DNA of 55,216 nt from Prochlorococcus sp. AH-736-L23 (lineage in GTDB: Bacteria > Cyanobacteriota > Cyanobacteriia > PCC-6307 > Cyanobiaceae). The notes under the pieces were generated by a model. The model was not told the origin of the DNA and did no database searches. It saw only the letters and a program-made list of their open reading frames with translations. The position numbers and the translations under genes are program-made. The DNA lies in contig JAOIPS010000008.1 of assembly GCA_028141225.1 (NCBI GenBank), positions 1 through 55,216 on the forward strand. Direction: 5' to 3'. The first letter of the stretch is position 1; each line of letters opens with the position of its first letter. Shown here piece by piece: positions 20,475 to 31,954 of the stretch.

Positions 20475-20517
20475 AAATATAATCCCTTATCAAAGTAACA
20501 AAACTATTATAAGAAAT

Positions 20518-20847
20518 TTAAGTAATTTTTCTACTTATCCAGAACCCGAAAAGCATTGTGAAAAAATTTACGATAATGATTAAATTAAAAAAAATTATAA
20601 ATTTTATCCAATCTCCTTGATTCAAAATTGTATACAAAAAATATATAAATCCGCTAAAGGATGTAAAGCAAGAAAAAAACCCACTTAATAAAATTTTTTC
20701 AGTTGAATAACTTAATTTTCTACCAATAAAAAAACCCACTAAAAATGATCCAATTATTGAAATAAAAAAATTATTATTTATAGTTAACCTTAAAAAAGTA
20801 GCTAGGTAAGCAGCTAAAAGAATATAAATTAAATTATTTTTTTTCAA
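20518..20847 (-). CDS. crcB: CrcB/Fluc fluoride channel subunit, second of a pair
   Basis: Small four-helix membrane protein of 109 residues that pairs to form a fluoride-selective channel exporting toxic F-. The Phe box is kept (Phe61 and Phe64 in CFTSFSGF) and the GSFLVGFF segment matches the family, but the pore Asn usually found before it is Ser here (Ser30). The start codon is TTG and touches the TAA of the upstream crcB copy with no spacer, so translation is almost certainly coupled. The change at the pore Asn suggests it works only as a partner of the 121-residue subunit. Confidence 0.88.
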   Translation of the reverse strand: MKKNNLIYILLAAYLATFLRLTINNNFFISIIGSFLVGFFIGRKLSYSTEKILLSGFFSCFTSFSGFIYFLYTILNQGDWIKFIIFFNLIIIVNFFTMLFGFWISRKIT

Positions 20848-21213
20848 TTAAAAAAACTGAATAAGAAAATAACCCAAATAAAAGAACAGGAATGAAAAAA
20901 TTATTACCATATTATAGTGTAAAAATAATTTAAGGAATTTTCTCTTTTTAAATAAATCAAATAATTTATACACAAAGGAAGAAAATGTACTAAAACATCC
21001 TAAAAAACCACCATAAAATAAAACTAATATTTCGTTATTAGTAAAATTTAAAGCTACCAAAATTCCTAACAAAAAAGATGATAAAAAATTTACTATTGAA
21101 ATACTTTCAATATCAAAACCTATACTTTTTTTAAAATTATTTTGTATTAATATTCTCAGTATTAATCCAAAAGTACTGCCGAGTAATATTATAGTTATTG
21201 AACTAAAATTCAA
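20848..21213 (-). CDS. crcB: CrcB/Fluc fluoride channel subunit, first of a pair
   Basis: A 121-residue, four-helix membrane protein of the fluoride channel family. It keeps the pore Asn (Asn42 in VNFLSSFLLG) and the Phe box (Phe74 and Phe77 in CFSTFSSF), and an Arg at 20 in the first helix. It likely forms an antiparallel dimer with the adjacent 109-residue subunit. The start appears to be TTG at 21213, three bases after the stop of the SH3 gene; the nearest upstream in-frame ATG is followed by a stop, so no ATG start is available. Confidence 0.9.
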   Translation of the reverse strand: MNFSSITIILLGSTFGLILRILIQNNFKKSIGFDIESISIVNFLSSFLLGILVALNFTNNEILVLFYGGFLGCFSTFSSFVYKLFDLFKKRKFLKLFLHYNMVIIFSFLFFYLGYFLIQFF

Positions 21214-21216
21214 AAT

Positions 21217-23510
<2,294 letters not shown>

Positions 23511-23659
23511 TTAATATAAGAAAATATTAGACTTTTAAAATGTCAATTTTAAAAGGTATTTCATTAAACTTACCACCGCAATAAGATAAAGGCTCGAAGT
23601 CAATGAAAAATTTAATCACTTTAATTATATAACTAATATTTTTTTCTTCAGAAATTCAT

Positions 23660-24559
23660 ATGTCTTCGTATCTACCTCATGTAATAATTTTAATTGGGCC
23701 AACTGCAAGTGGCAAAACAGAATTAGCTATTGAAATTGCAGAATATTTTAAAACTCATATACACAATATTGATTCGAGGCAAATTTATAAGTTTATGGAT
23801 ATTGGAACAGCCAAGCCATCTAAAAACCAACAAAAAAAAATAAAGCATTTTTTAATAGATATTGAAGAACCAATCAACCCAATAAATGTAAAACAATTTC
23901 AAGAAATTGCTCAAAAATCTATTAAAGGAGAAATTAAACAAGATAACCTACCTTTTCTTGTTGGAGGAAGTGGGTTATATATGAACTCGATAACAAAAGG
24001 ATTTTTTGTACCAGATGTCCCTCCTCAAAATAATTTCAGAAGACAATTAGAAGAACTTGGTCAGGAAAAATGTTGGGACCTATTAAAAAATTGTGATCCA
24101 TTATCAACAAAAAAAATCAATTTTGCTGACCACATTAGGACAATTAGAGCTTTAGAAGTCTTCTACGTAACAGGTAAACCTTTGTCAACTCTGAAAGTTC
24201 AAAAACCGCCTAACTGGAAAATCCTAGAACTTGGATTAGATAGAGATAATTTAAAAGAAAGAATTTTTCTAAGAACAAAAAATATGTTTACATCTGGAAT
24301 TATTGAGGAGACTAACCAACTTATCTCTAAATACGGAATTGATTTACCAATCTTAAAAACCATTGGCTATAGAGAAGCTAGGGATGTTTTAAATAACCGT
24401 TCAACAATTGACAAAGCGATTGAGTTGACTGCAACAAAAACAATCCAATTTGCCAAAAGACAAAAAACTTGGTTTCGTAATAAAAATAATCCTCTTTGGC
24501 TTAATAACAAAAACCTGCTAAAAGATGCAATAATTAAGATAGAGTCTTTTTTAAGCTAA
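23660..24559 (+). CDS. miaA: tRNA dimethylallyltransferase MiaA
   Basis: Adds a dimethylallyl group to A37 of tRNAs reading codons that start with U. The 299 residues show the P-loop [10 protein letters not shown] (about 13-22), the [17 protein letters not shown] segment that binds substrate, the [13 protein letters not shown] motif, and the C-terminal TIGYREA and [12 protein letters not shown] segments. It opens a plus-strand run with infC, the GntR regulator and cysE. Confidence 0.97.
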   Translation: MSSYLPHVIILIGPTASGKTELAIEIAEYFKTHIHNIDSRQIYKFMDIGTAKPSKNQQKKIKHFLIDIEEPINPINVKQFQEIAQKSIKGEIKQDNLPFLVGGSGLYMNSITKGFFVPDVPPQNNFRRQLEELGQEKCWDLLKNCDPLSTKKINFADHIRTIRALEVFYVTGKPLSTLKVQKPPNWKILELGLDRDNLKERIFLRTKNMFTSGIIEETNQLISKYGIDLPILKTIGYREARDVLNNRSTIDKAIELTATKTIQFAKRQKTWFRNKNNPLWLNNKNLLKDAIIKIESFLS

Positions 24560-24612
24560 CTTTACAAAAATAGATTTTTTTCATCATCCAATCAATTTAT
24601 TAAATTAACTGA

Positions 24613-25188
24613 ATGCCCCCACGCCCACGCTTTGACCGACGAGCTCCAGTTAGAGAGCTACCAAATATAAATGAAAGAATAAAATACCCTCTATTGAGAG
24701 TCGTTGATTCAGATGGAAAACAATTAGGTGTCATAGATAGATTAAAAGCATTAGACATAGCATCTCAAAGAGAACTTGATTTAGTTTTGGTGAGCGAAAA
24801 AGCTAATCCTCCTGTTTGCAGAATAATGGACTACGGTAAATATAAATTTGAACAAGAAAAAAAAGCTAAAGAAGCAAGGAAAAAATCTCATCAAACAGAA
24901 GTTAAAGAAGTCAAAATGAGGTATAAAATTGACAAGCATGATTATGATGTTCGAATTGGTCAAGCTACTAAATTTCTAAAATCAGGAGATAAGGTAAAAT
25001 GCACTGTAATTTTTAGAGGAAGAGAAATTCAACACTCAAATTTAGCTGAGACACTTCTTTTAAAAATGGCTAATGATTTAGAAGAGCAGTCAGAAGTTCA
25101 ACAAAAACCAAAAAGAGAAGGGAGAAACATGATTATGTTTTTAAGCCCTCGCAAAACTCCTCTTATCAAAAAAGATGATGGGTTATAA
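24613..25188 (+). CDS. infC: Translation initiation factor IF-3
   Basis: Binds the 30S subunit, checks start-codon pairing and blocks premature 50S joining. The 191 residues have the N-terminal domain starting [19 protein letters not shown], a Lys/Glu-rich linker helix around 75-95, and the C-terminal domain with [23 protein letters not shown] and [10 protein letters not shown]. The start is ATG, not the unusual AUU used for autoregulation in E. coli. The rpmI-rplT pair, often adjacent to infC in other bacteria, is about 30 kb away in this window. Confidence 0.97.
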   Translation: MPPRPRFDRRAPVRELPNINERIKYPLLRVVDSDGKQLGVIDRLKALDIASQRELDLVLVSEKANPPVCRIMDYGKYKFEQEKKAKEARKKSHQTEVKEVKMRYKIDKHDYDVRIGQATKFLKSGDKVKCTVIFRGREIQHSNLAETLLLKMANDLEEQSEVQQKPKREGRNMIMFLSPRKTPLIKKDDGL

Positions 25189-25260
25189 ATTGCTATCAAA
25201 ATATGACGAATGTTAAAGTGTCACTATATCAAAAATTAAATTAGTCAGGATTTTTCTAAA

Positions 25261-26247
25261 GTGAGATTCCATATTCAACAAGAAAGTGATATACCGGCAT
25301 CTACTCAACTAATTAATCAAATTTGTTTCGCAATTGCAGCAAGACATTATCCTCCCGGACACAGACTTCCAAGTACGAGGCAACTTGCAATGCAGACTGG
25401 GCTCCATCGAAATACTATAAGCAAAGTTTACAGACAGCTAGAAATAGATGGAGTTGTTGAAGCAATAGCTGGATCAGGTATCTATGTGAGAGATAACCTT
25501 ACTAAAAGAGAATTTACAAAATCACTTTACTCTAAAGATAAAATAGGTAAGTCACCTGATCAAGAAGCAAAGAAGGTTATTGACAACTTAATAAGTCTTG
25601 GATTCACTTTACAAGAGACGAGAGAGATATTGACCAATGAAATTGATTGGCGTATTAAGTGCGGATCAAGAATCATAGTCAGTACTCCTAGAGAAGATAT
25701 TGGGGCTTCTATGTTAATAGCAGAAGACCTTTCTAAAACAGTTAAAGTACCAGTAGAAGTTGTTCCTATGGAAGAATTAGAAAAAGTTTTGAGTAATTCA
25801 AATAATGGTACGATTGTCACAAGCAGATATTTTTTACAGCCTCTAGAAAAAGTTGCTAAGCAATACAGAGTCCGCGCAATTGCAGTTGACTTGAGCGACT
25901 TTCAAAAAGAATTAAAAATTATCAAGGAATTAAATGCTGGAAGTTGTGTAGGTATTGTTAGCATAAGTCCTGGTTTATTGAGAGCAGCAGAAGTCATTAT
26001 ACATAGCATGCGTGGTAGTGAATTAATGCTTATGACGGCAATCTCAGACAATAACAGTAGATTACTCTCACTTTTAAAGGCTTCAAACCATATAGTGTGT
26101 GATGGACCGAGTTTATCAGTTGTAGAAAACACATTATTAAAAAATCGTTCTCAGTTAATGAGATTACCTCAAATAATATGTGCTAAAAATTATTTAAGTA
26201 TCGAAACAATTAATCAATTAAAAAAAGAAATAGGAGTTATTAATTAA
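25261..26247 (+). CDS. GntR-type transcriptional regulator with unusual C-terminal domain
   Basis: A 328-residue regulator. Residues 1-75 form a GntR winged helix (FAIAARHYPPGHRLPSTRQ, then the recognition helix TGLHRNTISKVYRQLE and wing VEAIAGSGIYV). A linker follows to about 125. The C-terminal 200 residues, with RIIVSTPRED, VEVVPMEEL and VGIVSISPG, look like an alpha/beta ligand or receiver-like fold; it is not the aminotransferase domain of MocR proteins nor clearly FCD or UTRA. The start is GTG. It ends three bases before cysE, so it may control sulfur or amino acid genes, though the sequence does not show what it senses. Confidence 0.88.
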   Translation: MRFHIQQESDIPASTQLINQICFAIAARHYPPGHRLPSTRQLAMQTGLHRNTISKVYRQLEIDGVVEAIAGSGIYVRDNLTKREFTKSLYSKDKIGKSPDQEAKKVIDNLISLGFTLQETREILTNEIDWRIKCGSRIIVSTPREDIGASMLIAEDLSKTVKVPVEVVPMEELEKVLSNSNNGTIVTSRYFLQPLEKVAKQYRVRAIAVDLSDFQKELKIIKELNAGSCVGIVSISPGLLRAAEVIIHSMRGSELMLMTAISDNNSRLLSLLKASNHIVCDGPSLSVVENTLLKNRSQLMRLPQIICAKNYLSIETINQLKKEIGVIN

Positions 26248-26250
26248 ACC

Positions 26251-26988
26251 ATGGTATTGAAAACTTTTAAATCAGATATAGAAATTATCAGAGAGAGAGA
26301 TCCTGCTGCTAGAGGAATAGTAGAAATATTTCTTTGCTACCCGGGCTTTCAATCAATAGTTATACATAGGTTTACGCATAAATTATGGCAATTAAAGATT
26401 CCTTTGATTCCCCGCTTTCTCAGTCATATTAATAGGTTAGCAACAGGTATTGAAATCCATCCTGGAGCAAAAATTGGTAAAAGGGTTTTCATAGACCATG
26501 GTATGGGCGTTGTAATTGGTGAAACTGCTGTGATAGGAAATAACTGTTTGCTTTATCAGGGAGTGACATTAGGAGGTACTGGCAAAAGCCATGGGAAAAG
26601 ACACCCCACCCTAATGGAAAATGTTGTAGTCGGAGCTGGCGCAAAAGTTCTTGGATCCATCACGATAGGATCTAATACCCGTATTGGTGCTGGCTCAGTA
26701 GTTGTTCGAAATGTAGAGGAGAACAGTACTGTGGTCGGAGTTCCTGGTAGAGTAGTGCATCAAAGTGGGGTCAAAGTCAATCCATTAGCTCACTCTGCCT
26801 TACCAGATGCAGAAGCTAATGTAATAAAAAATTTAATGGATAGGATAGACTCTCTTGAGAATGAAATTCTTAAATTACAGAAAACTCTACAATGTTTAGT
26901 CAACTCAGAATCAATTGATATTTCTAAAGTCGGTGAATCTCAAAATCTTAAAGATAAAGAAATTTTTGAATTTCTTGGAGATGATTAA
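26251..26988 (+). CDS. cysE: Serine O-acetyltransferase
   Basis: Transfers acetyl from acetyl-CoA to L-serine, the first step of cysteine synthesis. The 245-residue protein has a shortened N-terminal helical domain and a left-handed beta-helix of hexapeptide repeats (about 66-170: IEIHPGAKIG, VVIGETAVIG, TRIGAGSVV). The catalytic Asp-His pair is seen at Asp82-His83 in IDHGMG, and GVTLGGTGK is present. The C-terminal part is a charged helix (about 190-215). It is translated just after the GntR regulator and converges with secA across 15 bases. Confidence 0.96.
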   Translation: MVLKTFKSDIEIIRERDPAARGIVEIFLCYPGFQSIVIHRFTHKLWQLKIPLIPRFLSHINRLATGIEIHPGAKIGKRVFIDHGMGVVIGETAVIGNNCLLYQGVTLGGTGKSHGKRHPTLMENVVVGAGAKVLGSITIGSNTRIGAGSVVVRNVEENSTVVGVPGRVVHQSGVKVNPLAHSALPDAEANVIKNLMDRIDSLENEILKLQKTLQCLVNSESIDISKVGESQNLKDKEIFEFLGDD

Positions 26989-27003
26989 ATATTGATTTAA
27001 TTT

Positions 27004-29826
27004 TTAATTAACGTCATTTTTAGGTTGAAACATAAACATTGAATAAATAACATTTCGTCTCATATTAGTCATCATTTCGAGAAACATGTCATATCCTTCG
27101 TTTTTATATTCGATTAATGGATCTTTTTGACCATAACCTCTCAATCCGACAGATTCCCTCAAGGAATCCATGGATTGCAGATGTTCTCGCCATAAATTAT
27201 CGATTTGCTGCAAAATGAAAAATCTTTCAGCTTCCCTCATTAATCCTGGACGAATCTTTTCTATTTGCGATTCCTTTAAATCATAAGCTATTCGCAACTG
27301 CTCTTGAAGATAGTTTTTTAATTCTTCTATTGAAAGTGAATTAATATCATTAGATTTAAGATCATCTAGTAAATATATAAATTCTTTGACTTTAGAAATT
27401 AATTGATCAATATTCCATTCTTCAGGAGGAAGATCAGGATTAATATAAGCATCTACAATTTCAATCATTGTCCTTTCTCCATATCCTATTACTTGTCTTT
27501 TTAAATCAATTCCTTTCAATACTCTTAGTCTTTCGCCATAAACTGCTTTTCTTTGATTGTTCATTACCTCGTCGTATTCAAAAACTTGTTTTCTAATATC
27601 GTAATAGTAGGTTTCAACTTTCTTTTGAGCACTTTCTAGAGATCTAGTAAGCATTCCTGACTCAATAGGCATATCTTCATCAACCCTAAAAGCATTCATT
27701 AAATTTGCCACTCTATCACCTCCAAAAATTCTTAATAAATTATCATCTAAAGATAAAAAGAATCTTGTACTTCCAAGATCACCTTGTCTTCCTGCTCTTC
27801 CTCTAAGTTGATTATCCACTCTTCTTGATTCATGTCTCTCAGTACCAATGACATGTAAACCGCCAACTTCTCTTACTTTTTCTTCTTCATGAATCAAAAC
27901 TTTTTCATATTCTTTTTTTACATCAGACAAAGATTCTCTCAAAAGATTTATCAAGTTATCATCAGTTGGTGCTTTTTCTGCAGCTGTAGCTATCCTGTCA
28001 TCAAGTTCTAAGACAGAAAGTTGTCTATCTCCCCAATTTTTAACAAGTTCATCAGATAAAAGATTGAGTTTCTTTTCAATCGCTTCATCTAGTTTGCAAG
28101 GGAAAAGATTTGTTGAAGAATTTGCAATGTTCTTTTTCAAATTTGAGCCAGTTTTTGTGGAAAAACCTCCATTGGATTTTGAATTTCTTTGTTTAGGGAT
28201 TGGTGGCTTATGCTCATTATCAGGCTTGACTAGCAAAGGAATTAAAATTTCTTTTAATTTAAGCCTTGCCATATAATCGCTATTACCGCCAAGAATTATA
28301 TCTGTTCCCCTTCCAGCCATATTAGTCGCAATAGTAACAGCACCTGCTCTTCCTGCCTGAGCAACAATTTCTGCCTCACGTTCAACGTTCTCAGGCTTAG
28401 CATTTAACAAATTATGTGGGATTTTTTCTTCAGATAAAAGTGAACTTAATAATTCACTTTTTTCAACACTTGTTGTACCAACCAAAACAGGTCTACCCTC
28501 TCTATGAATTTGTGCAGTTTCTTTAGCAACTGCTTTCCATTTGCCAATCTCTGTCTTAAATACTTGATCAGGCCAATCTTGTCTCTTTCTTATTTGATTT
28601 GTCGGTATAACTGTTGATTCTAATTTATAAGTTTTTTCAAATTCAACCTCCTCAGTTTTTGCAGTCCCCGTCATTCCAGCTAAACCAGGATATAAAAGGA
28701 AAAAATTCTGATAAGTTATGGAAGCTAATGTTTGAGTCTCAGGCTGAATTTTAAGACTCTCTTTCGCTTCTATTGCCTGATGTTGTCCGTCACTCCAACG
28801 TCTTCCTGGCATTACCCTACCAGTAAATTCATCGACTATGACAGCCTCATCGTTCTTGATAATATAATTCACATCTTTGATAAATAATTCTTTGGCTTTT
28901 AAAGCGTTAGTAATATAATGCGCCCAAGGATCTTGAGGATTATATAAATCATTAACTCCCAAATACTCTTCACATTTTGCAAAACCCTGATCAGTTAATA
29001 TACAACTTCTCTGTTTTTCATCAACTTCATAATCGCCTTCGGGATCAATACCATCTTTACTTAATTCTTTTGCTTTAACTAATGCCTGAGATAATTCTGC
29101 AGCTTTTTGATATTTTTCTTGTGGTCTTTCAACTTGACCAGAAATGATTAGAGGCGTTCTTGCTTCATCAATTAATATTGAATCAACCTCATCAATTACG
29201 CAGTAATTAAATTTTCTTTGAACTACCTCACTTATATCGGTAGCCATATTATCTCTTAAATAATCAAATCCTAATTCTGAATTAGTAGCATAAGTTATAT
29301 CACAATCATAATTTTTCTTTCTCTCCAATGGATTCATATCTTGCTGAATCAAACCAACGGATAAACCTAAAAAACGATGAACTTGTCCCATCCACTCTGC
29401 ATCCCTTCTAGCTAAATAATCATTTACAGTAACAACATGAACACCTTTTCCCGTTAGAGCATTTAAATAACAAGGTAATGTTGCGACAAGGGTTTTTCCC
29501 TCTCCAGTCTTCATCTCAGCAATTTGACACTCATTTAAAACCATCCCGCCTATTAACTGAACATCAAAGTGTCTCATATCAAGAACACGTTTACTTGCTT
29601 CTCTTACTATTGCAAAGGCTTTAGGAAGAAATACTTCTAGGAGTTCTTTTTGTTTTTTAAAATCTAATTCTGATGAAATACTTGATTTAAGATTTTGAGT
29701 TTCTTTTCTAAGCTCATCATCAGTCAATTGAGAAATTTCTTCTTCTAAAAAATTTATCTCTTCCACTATTGGTTGATAGCGCTTTAACTTTCGTGTATTC
29801 GGATCTCCCAACAAAAGCTTTAGCAT
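27004..29826 (-). CDS. secA: Preprotein translocase ATPase SecA
   Basis: Motor that pushes unfolded preproteins through SecYEG; in cyanobacteria it serves both plasma and thylakoid membranes. The 940 residues show Walker A MKTGEGKT (105-112), motif [20 protein letters not shown] (near 217), the [16 protein letters not shown] segment, and GRAGRQGD. A Lys/Asn/Ser-rich insert of about 45 residues lies near 528-575 in nucleotide-binding fold 2, as is common for cyanobacterial SecA. The C-terminal zinc-binding SEC-C tail is absent; the protein ends after MFMFQPK. Confidence 0.97.
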   Translation of the reverse strand: MLKLLLGDPNTRKLKRYQPIVEEINFLEEEISQLTDDELRKETQNLKSSISSELDFKKQKELLEVFLPKAFAIVREASKRVLDMRHFDVQLIGGMVLNECQIAEMKTGEGKTLVATLPCYLNALTGKGVHVVTVNDYLARRDAEWMGQVHRFLGLSVGLIQQDMNPLERKKNYDCDITYATNSELGFDYLRDNMATDISEVVQRKFNYCVIDEVDSILIDEARTPLIISGQVERPQEKYQKAAELSQALVKAKELSKDGIDPEGDYEVDEKQRSCILTDQGFAKCEEYLGVNDLYNPQDPWAHYITNALKAKELFIKDVNYIIKNDEAVIVDEFTGRVMPGRRWSDGQHQAIEAKESLKIQPETQTLASITYQNFFLLYPGLAGMTGTAKTEEVEFEKTYKLESTVIPTNQIRKRQDWPDQVFKTEIGKWKAVAKETAQIHREGRPVLVGTTSVEKSELLSSLLSEEKIPHNLLNAKPENVEREAEIVAQAGRAGAVTIATNMAGRGTDIILGGNSDYMARLKLKEILIPLLVKPDNEHKPPIPKQRNSKSNGGFSTKTGSNLKKNIANSSTNLFPCKLDEAIEKKLNLLSDELVKNWGDRQLSVLELDDRIATAAEKAPTDDNLINLLRESLSDVKKEYEKVLIHEEEKVREVGGLHVIGTERHESRRVDNQLRGRAGRQGDLGSTRFFLSLDDNLLRIFGGDRVANLMNAFRVDEDMPIESGMLTRSLESAQKKVETYYYDIRKQVFEYDEVMNNQRKAVYGERLRVLKGIDLKRQVIGYGERTMIEIVDAYINPDLPPEEWNIDQLISKVKEFIYLLDDLKSNDINSLSIEELKNYLQEQLRIAYDLKESQIEKIRPGLMREAERFFILQQIDNLWREHLQSMDSLRESVGLRGYGQKDPLIEYKNEGYDMFLEMMTNMRRNVIYSMFMFQPKNDVN

Positions 29827-30001
29827 AAGTCAAAGTCCTTAAAAAATTCATCTTATTACAAACATTATAAATTAGTGCGTTACAACAGAATGAAGAAAAC
29901 TATTATCTCTTTATTTTATAGAAACGATCGATTAAGGTATTTAGATTAAAGTCACAAAAATAACCTGGCTGACATCCACTTTTCAAAAATCTTTTCAATA
30001 A

Positions 30002-30457
30002 ATGAAAGAAATATCTCTAATCAAACATGCCAAAGGAGCTTTAGGATTAAGGATTTTTGGATTAGGTCCTAATCTTAAACCAACAAACGGATTAATTAAG
30101 CTACAAAAATTACTAGATAGTAATGCTTTCTGGGCAAAAAATAGATCAATTAATGATCTAAAAAAATGTCTTGCTAAAAGTGATGTCGTAATAAGTCTTT
30201 GGGTTGGTAAGGAAATAGTTGGTTTTGGTAGAGCTTTAACCGATGGTATTTATCGCGGAGTGCTTTGGGATATTGTTATAGATCAAAATCACCAAGGCAA
30301 AGGTTTTGGCACATTAATTGTAAAAAATCTTTTATCTTCTAAAAAAATTAAAAATACAAAAAAATTATATTTAATGACAACAAATAAAAAATTGTTTTAT
30401 TCTCAATTTAATTTTAAAGAAGTTACTTCTCAAAATTTATTGATTCGTGAAATATAA
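30002..30457 (+). CDS. GNAT-family N-acetyltransferase
   Basis: A 151-residue acetyltransferase-like protein. Motif A with the acetyl-CoA pyrophosphate loop is visible in VIDQNHQGKGFGTLIVKNLL (about residues 92-111), preceded by the strand VGFGRALTDG and followed by the YLMTTN and FYSQFNFKEV segments typical of motif B. Substrate unknown. It is a lone plus-strand gene between divergent secA (175-base spacer) and the convergent NTF2-like gene (27-base gap). Related cyanobacterial proteins near light-harvesting genes exist, but I do not infer a link. Confidence 0.85.
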   Translation: MKEISLIKHAKGALGLRIFGLGPNLKPTNGLIKLQKLLDSNAFWAKNRSINDLKKCLAKSDVVISLWVGKEIVGFGRALTDGIYRGVLWDIVIDQNHQGKGFGTLIVKNLLSSKKIKNTKKLYLMTTNKKLFYSQFNFKEVTSQNLLIREI

Positions 30458-30484
30458 AGCACTCAGTTTCTAAAGAAAACAAAA

Positions 30485-30916
30485 TCAAGATACAAATTTA
30501 CTATAAAGCCATCTTATAAAAGGTCCTAAAATAGGAACTGGTCCAAAAGTTGGGCCACAAAAATCAAAGTAATCTCTGTGCTCTTTTATTAATCCATTTT
30601 CACCAAATAATAAACGAGTAGTTCCAGGATAAATAAATTCTTTACCCATAATTTTTAAACCCATTGTCCATTCGACAAATCCACAATCCCCAGTTATGGA
30701 AATTGCATGAGTTTCTAAAAAAACATCATCACATCTTTTAACTAGCTTTTCTTGAGCTTTAATATAAGAATCTAAGCCCTCTGTTTCCTGAGTTGGGTCT
30801 ATAAAAATAACATCCTCATTATAAAATTCAGCCCATTTTTGTTTTGTTGGTGCATCTGTACCATAAGGTTTAGTAAATAATCCCTTTAAATCCTCAATAG
30901 AAATTACCCTTGTCAT
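30485..30916 (-). CDS. NTF2-like (SnoaL/ketosteroid isomerase-type) protein
   Basis: A 143-residue protein with the cone-shaped alpha+beta fold of the NTF2 superfamily suggested by an N-terminal helix (KQKWAEFYNEDVIFIDPTQ), a central VEWTMGLKIMGK strand and C-terminal strands (TRLLFGENGLIKEHRDYFD). Such proteins act as isomerases, hydrolases or simple ligand binders; no catalytic dyad can be assigned with confidence. It lies downstream of tRNA-Gly on the same strand and converges with the GNAT gene. Confidence 0.82.
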   Translation of the reverse strand: MTRVISIEDLKGLFTKPYGTDAPTKQKWAEFYNEDVIFIDPTQETEGLDSYIKAQEKLVKRCDDVFLETHAISITGDCGFVEWTMGLKIMGKEFIYPGTTRLLFGENGLIKEHRDYFDFCGPTFGPVPILGPFIRWLYSKFVS

Positions 30917-30957
30917 TTCTAAATTTTTAGTTTATCTTAAACGGTACAAACATTAAA

Positions 30958-31029
30958 AGCGGATGAAGAGATTCGAACTCTCGACATTCTCCTTGGCAAG
31001 GAGATGCTCTACCACTGAGCTACATCCGC
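30958..31029 (-). tRNA. tRNA-Gly (anticodon GCC)
   Basis: Read on the minus strand from 31029, the sequence folds as a standard cloverleaf: acceptor arm GCGGATG with CATCCGC, D-arm AGCTCAGTGGTAGAGC, anticodon arm TCTCC-TTGCCAA-GGAGA, and T-arm with the GTTCGAATC loop. The anticodon loop TTGCCAA gives GCC, which reads GGC and GGU glycine codons. The discriminator base is T (30958) and no CCA is encoded; a short T-run follows. A short A/T-rich spacer separates it from ribH upstream. Confidence 0.97.
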
Positions 31030-31037
31030 ATAACTTT

Positions 31038-31043
31038 ATTATC
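31038..31043 (-). promoter_or_regulatory. Candidate -10 element for tRNA-Gly
   Basis: GATAAT on the minus strand lies 8 bases upstream of the mature tRNA 5' end, which would place transcription start one to two bases before the tRNA. No good -35 hexamer is visible, as is common in this A/T-rich group, so this is only a candidate. Confidence 0.3.
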
Positions 31044-31091
31044 TTATCTCAAAGACGGGCTTAGTAAGAAAAATAATTATTTTTTTTTTAA

Positions 31092-31568
31092 CTAATTTAA
31101 ATTTTTAATTAAGGATCCCATCTCAATTGCTTGTAAAGCATAATTCCAACCAAGATTATTTTTAATCCCTGCTCTTTCTAAAGCCTGCTGCATAGTATCA
31201 GTAGTTAAAACTCCAAAGATAATTGGAACATTATTTTCATTTGAAACTTGCGAAATACCTTTGCTCGCCTCAGATATAACTACATCATAGTGGGAAGTTT
31301 CACCACGGATCACAGCCCCGAGAGCAATTACAACGTCATAACTCTTTTTTTTCATGAGTGTTTTGGCTGCGATTGGTAATTCGAATGAACCAGGAACCCA
31401 AACTATATCTACTTGATTGCTTAATACAGAAGTATCTAAACCATGTCTTTTTAAACAATCAAGACAACCAGATAGAATTTTATTTGTAATTAAATCATTA
31501 AATCTTGCTATTACAATCCCAACTTTTAAAGTAGAGGCATTAGTAAAAGAACCCTCAAAAATAGCCAT
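31092..31568 (-). CDS. ribH: 6,7-dimethyl-8-ribityllumazine synthase
   Basis: Penultimate enzyme of riboflavin synthesis, joining the pyrimidine intermediate with dihydroxybutanone phosphate; forms a pentamer or 60-mer shell. The 158 residues are normal for RibH. Key parts: ARFND substrate segment (21-25), VPGSFELP (58-65), and [12 protein letters not shown] with catalytic His93. No FMN riboswitch is seen in the 48-base gap to psbZ. It is followed by the tRNA-Gly gene on the same strand. Confidence 0.97.
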   Translation of the reverse strand: MAIFEGSFTNASTLKVGIVIARFNDLITNKILSGCLDCLKRHGLDTSVLSNQVDIVWVPGSFELPIAAKTLMKKKSYDVVIALGAVIRGETSHYDVVISEASKGISQVSNENNVPIIFGVLTTDTMQQALERAGIKNNLGWNYALQAIEMGSLIKNLN

Positions 31569-31616
31569 TAAATTTTCTTAGATATATTAATAGACTCTCA
31601 CGAAAAGGTATTAAGT

Positions 31617-31814
31617 TCAAACTAATGAAGAAACTATCCCTGTAATAAAAACTAAAACAACCCAAACAGCAGCAATAGAATAAATTTTTCTCCTACTTTC
31701 TCGCTGTCCTTCCTCAGTAGATGGTTGAGTTACATATAAAACGGGTACTCCAACTACCGCAATTAAAGAAGCAAATAATAGAGCATTTACGAAGAAAAAG
31801 TTAACAGCCTGCAT
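31617..31814 (-). CDS. psbZ: Photosystem II protein PsbZ
   Basis: A 65-residue thylakoid membrane protein of the photosystem II core that stabilises antenna-core contact. Two membrane helices are visible: about residues 5-28 (with the conserved VVGVPVLYV end) and 42-63 (AAVWVVLVFITGIV), joined by a charged loop QPSTEEGQRESRRK. Size, topology and the VGVPV motif match PsbZ (Ycf9). It is the first gene of the psbZ-ribH-tRNA run and divergent from mutS across 140 bases. Confidence 0.93.
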   Translation of the reverse strand: MQAVNFFFVNALLFASLIAVVGVPVLYVTQPSTEEGQRESRRKIYSIAAVWVVLVFITGIVSSLV

Positions 31815-31954
31815 AATTCAGTCTTAAGTTTCAAATATTATAAATACTATAATCTCATGAAAATGATAATTTTTAGAGAAAATTTACATACTTTAGCCAC
31901 TTTAAATGCAAAAAAAAAATTTCTACCTAATATCTATTTAGGAATTAAAAAAGT

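Noticed and set aside
24613..24615. Unusual AUU start for infC autoregulation
   Set aside because: The start is an ordinary ATG.
29890..29949. A 19-codon frame in the secA/GNAT spacer
   Set aside because: Too short, no family likeness, no start signal.
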